A stretch of 6,141 bases of DNA from Desulfuromusa sp. Lineage in GTDB: Bacteria; Desulfobacterota; Desulfuromonadia; Desulfuromonadales; Geopsychrobacteraceae. The stretch spans positions 1 to 6,141 of the forward strand of contig JAOZLQ010000046.1 of the NCBI GenBank assembly GCA_029934755.1. Reading direction: 5' to 3'. The notes beneath the pieces are model-generated. The model did not search any database and was not told the DNA's origin. It saw only the letters and a list, made by a program, of their open reading frames with translations. Positions 1 to 5,757 of this stretch are shown one piece after another. Position numbers and translations under genes: made by a program. How positions within the stretch are numbered: the first letter of the stretch is position 1; each line of letters opens with the position of its first letter.

Positions 1-62
1 AAATCACTACGCCTTGTAGAGCAAAATTATTGCTTAGCCATCTGATTATTACCCTAATTGGC

Positions 63-67
63 AGGAG
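63..67 (+). promoter_or_regulatory. Ribosome binding site of pyrH
   Basis: AGGAG lies 6 nt before the GTG at 74. It fixes that GTG as the start of pyrH, because there is no nearby ATG in frame that would give the conserved N-terminus. The rest of the leader (1-62) has no convincing gene. One frame is open from the window edge to a TGA at 43-45 but shows no recognisable tail. Confidence 0.8.
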
Positions 68-73
68 ACATTT

Positions 74-805
74 GTGGCTACAACTAAATACCGACGAATT
101 CTACTGAAGTTGAGCGGGGAGGCTCTGGCCGGTGATCAGGGCTATGGCATTGATCCTGATGTTATTAATGGGATTGCTGCTGAGATTAAAGAGGTCATTG
201 CCCTTGGGGTTGAGGTCGCTGTGGTGATTGGTGGTGGTAACATTTTCCGTGGCCTAGCGGCTTCATCCAAAGGGATGGATCGTGCCAGTGCTGACTATAT
301 GGGAATGTTGGCGACCGTCATGAACAGTCTGGCTATGCAGGATGCTCTGGAAAAACAGGGTGTTGTGACCCGGGTTCAGTCGGCAATTGATATGCAACAA
401 ATTGCTGAGCCTTATATCCGTCGTCGGGCAGTGCGTCACCTGGAAAAAGGGCGCGTTGTTATTTTTAGTGCCGGCACTGGAAATCCGTATTTTACAACCG
501 ATACCGCCGCTAGTTTGCGGGCTATGGAAATTAATGCCGAAGTCATTCTCAAGGCCACCAAGGTGGATGGCGTTTATACCGCAGACCCAAAGAAAGATAA
601 GAATGCAGTTAAGCTACCGACATTAACCTACTTAGAAGTTTTGCAGAAGGGTCTACAGGTTATGGATGCAACTGCAACTTCGCTGTGTATGGATAATAAT
701 CTACCGATGATTATTTTTGATATGACTCGCCGTGATAATATTAAAAAGGTTGTTCTTGGTGAGAATATCGGAACAATTGTCAAGGGAGGTGACGGGAATG
801 ATTAA
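74..805 (+). CDS. pyrH: UMP kinase (uridylate kinase)
   Basis: Cytoplasmic hexameric kinase that phosphorylates UMP to UDP with ATP, the entry to all pyrimidine triphosphates. It belongs to the amino-acid kinase fold, unlike eukaryotic UMP/CMP kinases. The 243-residue length is normal for the family. Visible motifs are KLSGEAL at residues 12-18 (phosphate-binding N-terminal strand), GGGNIFRG at 53-60, Asp74 in the UMP-binding ASADYMG stretch, GTGNPYFTTDTAA at 134-146 (UMP/phosphate loop) and KATKVDGVYTADP at 160-172 (ATP site). The start is GTG, supported by AGGAG 6 nt upstream and by the N-terminus MATTKYRRILLKLSGEAL. In most bacteria pyrH lies between tsf and frr. frr follows here with an 8-bp overlap, while tsf would lie off the left edge and is not seen. 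The family is typically controlled allosterically by GTP and UTP; the sequence does not show this directly. Confidence 0.97.
   Translation: MATTKYRRILLKLSGEALAGDQGYGIDPDVINGIAAEIKEVIALGVEVAVVIGGGNIFRGLAASSKGMDRASADYMGMLATVMNSLAMQDALEKQGVVTRVQSAIDMQQIAEPYIRRRAVRHLEKGRVVIFSAGTGNPYFTTDTAASLRAMEINAEVILKATKVDGVYTADPKKDKNAVKLPTLTYLEVLQKGLQVMDATATSLCMDNNLPMIIFDMTRRDNIKKVVLGENIGTIVKGGDGND
785..789 (+). promoter_or_regulatory. Ribosome binding site of frr, inside pyrH
   Basis: GGAGG lies within the 3' end of pyrH, 8 nt before the ATG at 798. It selects that ATG over the longer in-frame reading from 732, and places frr initiation where ribosomes finishing pyrH arrive, so the two are probably translationally coupled. 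Confidence 0.8.
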
Positions 806-1355
806 GGAAGTTTTGAGTGAAGCTCGTGCCGCGATGGACAAAGCTGTTAAGTCCTTAAAAAAAGAGATGACCAAGGTTCGTACCGGTCGTGCCAGCGTTT
901 CGTTACTGGATGATGTCAAAATCGATTATTACGGAGTGCCAACACCGCTCAGTCAGGTGGCTACTCTTGCAGTTCCGGAAGCACGTTTGATGACGGTTCA
1001 GCCATGGGAGAAGAATTTAATCCCCGATATTGAAAAAGCAATTTTTAAAGCGGATCTAGGGTTAACCCCTTCATCAGACGGTTTGTTGATTCGTTTGCCG
1101 GTTCCTGCTTTGACTGAAGAACGGCGTCGTGAAATGGTGAAAATCATTAAGCGGATGTCGGAAGATTCGAAAATTTCGGTGCGCAATGCTCGTCGTGATG
1201 CCAATGAAAACCTTAAAATGTTGGAAAAAGAAAAAGAGATCACCGAAGATGATCTCAAACGGAGTGAAAAAGAAGTCCAGCAACTTACGGATGAATTTGT
1301 CTCTAGTATCGATTCTATCGTGCAGAATAAAGAGCAGGAAGTTATGGAAATTTGA
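798..1355 (+). CDS. frr: Ribosome recycling factor
   Basis: Splits the post-termination ribosome together with EF-G so that subunits can be reused; essential in bacteria. The protein has 185 residues, exactly the usual family length, when started at the ATG at 798. Key features are KVRTGRAS at 26-33 in the first helix of the three-helix bundle, the domain II strand region with YYGVPTPL at 44-51, and the SVRNARRDAN stretch at 127-136. Arg132 in that stretch corresponds to the conserved rRNA-contacting arginine of E. coli RRF. The charged Lys/Glu-rich C-terminal third (about 137-185) is the long bundle helix. A reading from 732 would add 22 residues unlike any RRF N-terminus. The ATG overlaps the pyrH stop region by 8 bp, so the genes form one operon. 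Confidence 0.97.
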   Translation: MIKEVLSEARAAMDKAVKSLKKEMTKVRTGRASVSLLDDVKIDYYGVPTPLSQVATLAVPEARLMTVQPWEKNLIPDIEKAIFKADLGLTPSSDGLLIRLPVPALTEERRREMVKIIKRMSEDSKISVRNARRDANENLKMLEKEKEITEDDLKRSEKEVQQLTDEFVSSIDSIVQNKEQEVMEI

Positions 1356-1380
1356 TCCTCGAATCTAAAGGGAGAGAAAG

Positions 1381-1545
1381 ATGGCTCTAAGAATCAATGA
1401 AGAGTGCATTGGCTGTGGCACCTGTGTGGAGACTTGTCCCTTGGAAGCTATTGTTGAGTCTGGAGATATTTACACAATTACGGATGAATGTACTGAATGT
1501 CGCGCTTGTATTGATAGCTGTCCGGTAAATGCCATTGTTGACTGA
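1381..1545 (+). CDS. 2[4Fe-4S] ferredoxin, clostridial type
   Basis: Small soluble electron carrier of 54 residues. It has two C-x2-C-x2-C-x3-CP motifs: Cys9, 12, 15 and 19 followed by Pro20, and Cys37, 40, 43 and 47 followed by Pro48. This is the pattern of the short bacterial dicluster ferredoxins (about 55 residues). The spacing of the second motif is the compact clostridial one, without the insertion of Allochromatium-type proteins. In each cluster, three cysteines of one motif and the last cysteine of the other are expected to bind the iron. The start is ATG with GGGAGA at 1370-1375, 5 nt upstream. It lies 25 bp after frr and is followed by an intrinsic terminator, so it is probably the last gene of the pyrH-frr transcript. 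The redox partner cannot be read from the sequence. Candidates include the reductive MEP-pathway enzymes IspG and IspH, or general anaerobic oxidoreductases. Confidence 0.95.
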   Translation: MALRINEECIGCGTCVETCPLEAIVESGDIYTITDECTECRACIDSCPVNAIVD

Positions 1546-1565
1546 TTAAGCTTTAATGAAATTTT

Positions 1566-1595
1566 AAAAAGGGCGTTTTGCAGCGCCCTTTTTTT
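1566..1595 (+). terminator. Intrinsic (Rho-independent) terminator after the ferredoxin gene
   Basis: GGGCG at 1571-1575 pairs with CGCCC at 1584-1588. A T-G and a T-A pair can extend the stem inward, leaving a small loop. Seven T follow at 1589-1595, and five A precede the stem and can pair with the T run. It sits 20 bp after the ferredoxin stop and separates the pyrH-frr-ferredoxin unit from uppS. On the - strand the tract would be only five U, so a bidirectional role is less likely. Confidence 0.93.
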
Positions 1596-1605
1596 GTTGG
1601 TCAAG

Positions 1606-1616
1606 TTGCTCATAAG
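1606..1616 (+). repeat. Direct repeat copy 1 (TTGCTCATAAG)
   Basis: Eleven bases identical to 1671-1681, 65 bp apart start to start. A further AATCT follows each copy (1620-1624 and 1684-1688) with a one-base difference in spacing, so the repeat may be an imperfect 18-19 bp unit. It lies just after the terminator in the uppS leader. Its function is unknown: a regulator site or a small duplication are both possible. Confidence 0.6.
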
Positions 1617-1625
1617 ATCAATCTC

Positions 1626-1655
1626 TTGCTGTTCAGATATGACCCGTGTTATTTA
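1626..1655 (+). promoter_or_regulatory. Weak candidate sigma-70 promoter for uppS and the downstream operon
   Basis: TTGCTG at 1626-1631 could be a -35 box. It is 18 nt before TATTTA at 1650-1655, which is preceded by TG at 1647-1648 as in an extended -10 element. Each hexamer matches the consensus at only three of six positions. The main argument is position: a promoter is expected between the terminator ending at 1595 and uppS. Confidence 0.25.
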
Positions 1656-1670
1656 TCTTAGCTGCGTTTT

Positions 1671-1681
1671 TTGCTCATAAG
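1671..1681 (+). repeat. Direct repeat copy 2 (TTGCTCATAAG)
   Basis: Second exact copy of the 11-bp repeat at 1606-1616, ending 32 nt before the preferred uppS start. Its last base is the G of an in-frame GTG that has no Shine-Dalgarno. The two copies flank the weak candidate promoter. Confidence 0.6.
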
Positions 1682-1700
1682 TGAATCTAGGTTGTCCTTC

Positions 1701-1705
1701 TAAGG
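1701..1705 (+). promoter_or_regulatory. Ribosome binding site of uppS
   Basis: TAAGG sits 8 nt before the ATG at 1714. It is a moderate site, but no purine-rich site precedes the alternative in-frame GTG at 1681, so it favours the shorter protein. Confidence 0.6.
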
Positions 1706-1713
1706 TTTTATGT

Positions 1714-2469
1714 ATGCCAGATTTTACGAAAATAACCAGTAAGGTGCCCCTTGAACATCTTGCCATTATTATGGATGGTAATGGCCGGTGGGCCAAACAG
1801 CGTGGATTGCCGAGGAGTGCAGGGCATCATCAGGGGGTTGAAGCGGTCATTCAGATTGTTGATGAATGTGTTCTTCAGGGGATTCGTTTCCTCAGCTTAT
1901 TTGCATTTAGCTCAGAAAACTGGGGACGCCCTCGCCATGAAGTCGATGGATTGATGGAGCTGTTGCTACAATTTTTAGCCTCGCAGCGACAAAGGATGTT
2001 GGCTGATGGGGTCAAGTTGAGGGTTATTGGTGATCTTTCCCGTTTGCCAGCACCAATTCAAGCTGCGTTGACTGATGCGCAAAAAGATACTTCACAAGGG
2101 CAAAAATTGACATTGATTCTGGCACTTTCATACGGTGGTCGGGATGAAATCATGCGTGCTGCCAAGCAAATTGCTCAGCAGGCACTTGATGGTGATCTAG
2201 ATATTAATCAGCTTGATAACAAATCTTTTTCGACATTTCTCGATACTGGAAACCTGCCAGAACCAGATTTGTTGATTCGGACCAGTGGTGAAATGAGAAT
2301 CAGTAACTTTCTGTTGTGGCAGACGGCATATGCGGAATTATATTTCACTGATGTCCTTTGGCCCGATTTTGACAGAGTAGAATTGCAGAAGGCCCTAGAT
2401 GATTATTTGCAGCGTAAGCGTCGGTTTGGACTTACTGATGATCAAGTCGGGGCGCAAAAAGGAGAATAA
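1714..2469 (+). CDS. uppS: Undecaprenyl diphosphate synthase (cis-prenyltransferase)
   Basis: Condenses isopentenyl diphosphate onto farnesyl diphosphate in cis to make the C55 carrier lipid used for peptidoglycan and O-antigen synthesis. It is a homodimer at the cytoplasmic membrane face. From the ATG at 1714 the protein has 251 residues, close to the 253 of E. coli UppS. Visible motifs are HLAIIMDGNGRWA at 15-27 with catalytic Asp21, the GHHQG stretch at 37-41, FSSENWGRP at 65-73, LALSYGGRDEI at 136-146, and the C-terminal signature DLLIRTSGEMRISNFLLWQ at 185-203 with the conserved Arg189, Arg195 and Glu208. An upstream GTG at 1681 would add 11 residues but lacks a ribosome site. It is the first gene after the terminator and leads the cdsA-dxr-rseP-tsaB run. 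Its stop is 2 bp before the inferred cdsA start. Dxr, encoded further down, works in the pathway that makes its substrates. Confidence 0.95.
   Translation: MPDFTKITSKVPLEHLAIIMDGNGRWAKQRGLPRSAGHHQGVEAVIQIVDECVLQGIRFLSLFAFSSENWGRPRHEVDGLMELLLQFLASQRQRMLADGVKLRVIGDLSRLPAPIQAALTDAQKDTSQGQKLTLILALSYGGRDEIMRAAKQIAQQALDGDLDINQLDNKSFSTFLDTGNLPEPDLLIRTSGEMRISNFLLWQTAYAELYFTDVLWPDFDRVELQKALDDYLQRKRRFGLTDDQVGAQKGE
2460..2464 (+). promoter_or_regulatory. Ribosome binding site of cdsA, inside the uppS 3' end
   Basis: AGGAG within an A-rich run at the very end of uppS, 7 nt before the ATT at 2472. This ideal spacing, together with the protein N-terminus it yields, is the main evidence that cdsA starts at ATT. 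Confidence 0.7.
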
Positions 2470-2471
2470 CG

Positions 2472-3272
2472 ATTAAACAACGTATTATCACTGCTATTAT
2501 TGCTTTGCCGTTACTGATTTTACTGCTTGGATATGCCAACCCTGCAGTTTTTTCTATTTTTCTGGCACTGGTTCTGTTTTTAAGCTTGATTGAATTTAAT
2601 CGGATGGGATTAGGTGCTGAGCATCGTTTGGAGCAGTGGCTTGCTGCTATCTTCGGTACGGCAGTTATCCCTATTTTGTTTTATAATAATCTAGAGTTGC
2701 TGTTCCCTTTGATCACCGGGGCGATGTTGATTTTTTCTTTACTGTTTCTGTTTCGACTGCCGTTGATTACTGAAGTTCATCATCGACTTGGCTGGATTAT
2801 TCTCGGGTTGGTTTATCTGCCTTTTCTCTTGGGGCATTTAATCCCATTGCGATTGTTGACTGATGGTCGGCAATGGATATTTATGACCCTCCTGGTGATC
2901 ATGAGTTGTGATACGTGTGCTTATTTTGTTGGTAGTAAAATTGGTAAACGTAAGCTGTATCCTGCTGTTAGCCCCAATAAAAGTATTGAGGGAGGAATCG
3001 GTGGTCTGATTGGTTCTGTTCTTGCTGTCATGGTTGCAAAATTTACTTTTTTGCCGGTTCTTGGTTTTATTGACGCTGTGTTAATTGGGCTATTTCTTGG
3101 GGGAATGGGACAACTTGGGGATTTGTTTGAATCCTTATTAAAACGTGCCTGTCAAGTGAAAGACTCCGGGACGATAATTCCCGGACATGGGGGGATGCTG
3201 GATCGTCTGGATAGCTTGTTGTTTGCTTTCCCCGTCGTTTATTATATTGCACGTTACGGCTACGGAGGCTGA
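2472..3272 (+). CDS. cdsA: Phosphatidate cytidylyltransferase (CDP-diglyceride synthase)
   Basis: Integral inner-membrane enzyme that turns phosphatidic acid and CTP into CDP-diacylglycerol, the precursor of all major phospholipids. The full CdsA signature is at 221-247: S-x-L-K-R, then K-D-x-G, then P-x-H-G-G-x-x-D-R-x-D. The upstream conserved block CDTCAYFVG at 146-154 and the SPNKSIEGG stretch at 167-175 are also present. Several strongly hydrophobic segments (about 10-20, 25-39, 60-95, 107-125, 134-146, 180-212 and 248-260) fit the polytopic fold. No ATG, GTG or TTG precedes the TTG at 2505 in this frame back to an in-frame TGA at 2439-2441. Starting at the ATT at 2472 gives 266 residues and the family-like N-terminus MKQRIITAIIALPLL, with AGGAG 7 nt upstream. 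Starting at 2505 would remove most of this and has no ribosome site. Identity is certain; the start codon is inference. Confidence 0.95.
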   Translation: MKQRIITAIIALPLLILLLGYANPAVFSIFLALVLFLSLIEFNRMGLGAEHRLEQWLAAIFGTAVIPILFYNNLELLFPLITGAMLIFSLLFLFRLPLITEVHHRLGWIILGLVYLPFLLGHLIPLRLLTDGRQWIFMTLLVIMSCDTCAYFVGSKIGKRKLYPAVSPNKSIEGGIGGLIGSVLAVMVAKFTFLPVLGFIDAVLIGLFLGGMGQLGDLFESLLKRACQVKDSGTIIPGHGGMLDRLDSLLFAFPVVYYIARYGYGG

Positions 3273-3280
3273 GAGCGGGG

Positions 3281-4441
3281 TTGAAAAAAATAGCAGTTCT
3301 TGGCTCGACTGGATCGATCGGGGTCAGTACTTTAGAAATAGCAAAAGCATTTCCTGAACGCTATCAGGTGATTGCTTTGACCGCTGGCAATAATATCAAT
3401 CTATTGCAGAAGCAGATTGAAACCTTTCGTCCGAGTATCGTCTCTGTTGTTTCAGAACAAGCTGCGGAAAAACTGACTTTACTCCTTCAAGGGATCGAGG
3501 TTCAGGTTTGCTATGGTATTGAAGGGATGATCCGCTGTGCAACTGTCCCTGAGGTCAATATGGTTGTTGCTGCAGTTGTTGGCGCGGCTGGATTGGTGCC
3601 AACCATGGCCGCGATTAAGTCAGGGAAGGATGTTGCTCTGGCTAATAAAGAAACCCTGGTAACTGCTGGTAGTCTGATCATGGCAGAAGTCGAGCGGCAA
3701 AAAATCAATCTAATTCCTGTCGATAGTGAACATTCAGCAATTTATCAATCGATGGCTGGTCATCGTCGTGAAGATGTCCGACGATTACTTCTGACCGCAT
3801 CCGGTGGTCCATTTCGAGAGTATTCCTTAGCACAGTTCGAAACGATCACACCTGTCGATGCCCTTGCTCATCCGAATTGGGATATGGGTAGAAAAATTTC
3901 AATCGATTCGGCGACCATGATGAATAAAGGGTTGGAGGTGATTGAAGCCCGTTGGTTATTTGATTTTCCTGCCACTATGATTGATGTGCATATCCATCCA
4001 GAAAGTATTATCCATTCATTGGTTGAATATCAAGATGGAGCGGTTATGGCTCAACTTGGCATTCCGGATATGAAAACTCCAATTGCCTACGCACTATCCT
4101 GGCCGGAACGGTTACCTTTGGCTCAGCAGCCCCTTGACCTTTGTAAAATAGGGCAATTATCATTTTCCCAACCCGATACAGAGCGTTTTCCTTGTCTGCG
4201 ACTTGCTTACGCTGCTTTGGATATGGGCGGAACAGTTCCCGCGGTGATGAATGCGGCAAATGAAGTTGCGGTTGAGGCTTTTTTAAATAACCAGCTCAGT
4301 TTTTTGAGTATTTCACAGGTGATAGAGAAAACTATGTATCAGCATCAGGGTGAAGATCTCACCACTATAGAACAGGCTCTCCATGCCGATCTATGGGGTA
4401 GACATAAAGCGCGTGAATTGATTAGTGGAGGATTGGTATGA
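3281..4441 (+). CDS. dxr: 1-deoxy-D-xylulose 5-phosphate reductoisomerase
   Basis: Cytosolic NADPH- and divalent-metal-dependent enzyme that converts 1-deoxy-D-xylulose 5-phosphate to 2-C-methyl-D-erythritol 4-phosphate. This is the committed step of the MEP isoprenoid pathway and the target of fosmidomycin. The 386-residue length is normal. Visible features are the Rossmann nucleotide loop GSTGSIG at 8-14, LANKETLVTAG at 120-130, the metal site Asp148-Ser149-Glu150, TASGGPFR at 172-179, His197 in HPNWDMG, and NKGLEV at 215-220 with metal-binding Glu219. The start is TTG, chosen because MKKIAVLGSTGSIG is the standard N-terminus. GGAGG at 3264-3268 is 12 nt away, rather far, though a G-rich stretch sits closer. 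It follows cdsA by 8 bp and its stop overlaps the rseP start as ATGA. The product feeds UppS, encoded three genes upstream in this run. Confidence 0.97.
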   Translation: MKKIAVLGSTGSIGVSTLEIAKAFPERYQVIALTAGNNINLLQKQIETFRPSIVSVVSEQAAEKLTLLLQGIEVQVCYGIEGMIRCATVPEVNMVVAAVVGAAGLVPTMAAIKSGKDVALANKETLVTAGSLIMAEVERQKINLIPVDSEHSAIYQSMAGHRREDVRRLLLTASGGPFREYSLAQFETITPVDALAHPNWDMGRKISIDSATMMNKGLEVIEARWLFDFPATMIDVHIHPESIIHSLVEYQDGAVMAQLGIPDMKTPIAYALSWPERLPLAQQPLDLCKIGQLSFSQPDTERFPCLRLAYAALDMGGTVPAVMNAANEVAVEAFLNNQLSFLSISQVIEKTMYQHQGEDLTTIEQALHADLWGRHKARELISGGLV

Positions 4442-5757
4442 CAACGATTATAGCTGGCATTTTGATGCTGGGAGTCCTGGTTTTTGTTCATGAGTTAGGG
4501 CACTTTGTCATCGCTAAAATGTGCGGCGTTAAGGTTTTGAAATTTTCCCTCGGATTCGGGCCCAAACTGGTGTCGCGTCGTCGTGGTGAAACCGAATATC
4601 AGGTTTGTGCCATTCCTCTCGGTGGATATGTGCAGATGCTCGGTGAAGGGAGCGGAGAACAGGGAGAAGATGTCGAACTCTCCGCTGAGGAGAAAGCTCG
4701 TTCTTTTGCGGAACAATCGGTTGCCAAGCGGTTGGCAATTGTTTCCGCTGGTCCGGTAATGAACCTGATTCTCCCACTACTGATTCTGCCCATCTCTTTC
4801 ATGGTTGGTGTACAGATGCCAACCTATCTAGAAGAACCTGCTTGCGTTGGTTATGTCGTGCCAGAGTCAAATGCAGCTGTAGCAGGCTTTCAAGCTGGTG
4901 ACTGCGTGACTGCGGTTAATCAACTTCTGGTTGAAAGCTGGAATGGATCGAATAAGAAATTTCTCTCTCAGGCTGGCGAAGATCTGATTTTCCAAGTTGA
5001 ACGTGGTGGAAAAGACGTACAGCTGCGAATTTCAGCAGAGAACGACAGCTTGCAAGGCATGCAGGCATTGGGTTTATTACCCCAGCAGGTTGCGCGCATT
5101 GGTGGGTTGGCTCCAGATATGCCTGCAGCAATCGCTGGTATTATGGAAGGCGATTTAATTTTACAAATAGAAAGTTACCCGATTTATTCATGGTACGACC
5201 TTAAGGGGGCTATTCAAAAAATTGGGGACAAAGTCGTTCCTGTTCAGTTGGAACGTGCTGGAGAACAGCTTATTGTCGAATTGACACCTGCCCAACGTGA
5301 TGGAGAAGGTGACTATCTCCTTGGTATCAGCCCATTTTATAGCTCAGAAATGAAGCGTTTTGGTTTTATTGATGCTGTAGGTGAAGGAGCTTCTAAGACT
5401 TGGGAGTTAATTGAACTGACGATTGTTTTTGTACAGAAACTGTTTACTGGTAATGTTTCAACAAAAAATATCGGGGGTCCAATTACTGTTGTCCAAATTG
5501 CTGGTCAGGCAGTGCAAACTGATCTGTCGGCGATCTTGTCGGTTTTGGCTTTTATCTCAATCCAATTAGGAATTTTAAATTTGTTGCCGATCCCGATTTT
5601 AGATGGCGGTCATATTCTTTTTTACGTCATCGAATTGATCATTCGTCGACCCGTGTCGATTCGTGTCAGGGAAATAGCTCAACAGGCAGGAATGGCTATG
5701 TTGTTGATGCTGATGGTTTTGGCTTTTTATAACGATATCATAAGGCTGTGGGGTTGA
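4438..5757 (+). CDS. rseP: RseP-type site-2 intramembrane zinc metalloprotease
   Basis: Polytopic inner-membrane protease of the site-2 family. In E. coli it makes the second cut in anti-sigma factor RseA and also clears signal-peptide remnants. The protein has 439 residues, against 450 in E. coli. The first membrane segment (about 3-25) carries the zinc motif HELGH at 18-22. A GGYV membrane-associated loop lies at 62-65, and a second hydrophobic segment at about 100-125. Two PDZ-like regions follow, at about 130-205 and 220-285, each with a Gly-rich AAxAG core (146-150 and 230-234). The C-terminal part has IGGPI at 345-349, a hydrophobic segment at about 363-383 ending in NLLPIPILDGGH (381-392) with the zinc-binding Asp389 of the LDG motif, and a final hydrophobic helix at about 418-435. 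GGAGG at 4427-4431 is 6 nt before the ATG. It overlaps dxr by 4 bp and tsaB by 1 bp, so it is tightly coupled. Its anti-sigma substrate is not encoded here. Confidence 0.96.
   Translation: MTTIIAGILMLGVLVFVHELGHFVIAKMCGVKVLKFSLGFGPKLVSRRRGETEYQVCAIPLGGYVQMLGEGSGEQGEDVELSAEEKARSFAEQSVAKRLAIVSAGPVMNLILPLLILPISFMVGVQMPTYLEEPACVGYVVPESNAAVAGFQAGDCVTAVNQLLVESWNGSNKKFLSQAGEDLIFQVERGGKDVQLRISAENDSLQGMQALGLLPQQVARIGGLAPDMPAAIAGIMEGDLILQIESYPIYSWYDLKGAIQKIGDKVVPVQLERAGEQLIVELTPAQRDGEGDYLLGISPFYSSEMKRFGFIDAVGEGASKTWELIELTIVFVQKLFTGNVSTKNIGGPITVVQIAGQAVQTDLSAILSVLAFISIQLGILNLLPIPILDGGHILFYVIELIIRRPVSIRVREIAQQAGMAMLLMLMVLAFYNDIIRLWG

Noticed and set aside
1..45. Tail of an upstream gene ending at TGA 43-45
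   Set aside because: The 14 residues in this frame do not resemble the C-terminus of EF-Ts or another protein I recognise, so an upstream gene cannot be assigned.
30..60. Possible promoter before pyrH (TTGCTT with CCTAAT, 17-nt spacing)
   Set aside because: The -35 match is poor, and pyrH is usually co-transcribed with tsf, which would lie off the left edge. It is too weak to annotate.
732..797. Upstream in-frame extension of frr from 732
   Set aside because: It lies inside pyrH, lacks a ribosome binding site, and adds 22 residues not seen in the family. The ATG at 798 has GGAGG 8 nt upstream and gives the standard 185 residues.
857..863. A-AAA-AAA slippery heptamer in frr
   Set aside because: It matches the -1 frameshift pattern, but no clear downstream stimulatory stem was seen and the Lys-Lys codons are ordinary in this helix.
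1545..1557. Small palindrome ATTAA-GCT-TTAAT just after the ferredoxin stop
   Set aside because: It is short and AT-rich, and sits before a much stronger terminator stem that explains the region.
1681..1713. GTG at 1681 as the uppS start
   Set aside because: No Shine-Dalgarno precedes it, its G is part of direct repeat copy 2, and the ATG at 1714 with TAAGG gives a normal-length protein.
2505..2507. TTG at 2505 as the cdsA start
   Set aside because: It has no ribosome binding site and would remove the conserved N-terminal KQRIITAIIA segment, leaving a 35-bp gap in an otherwise tightly packed operon.
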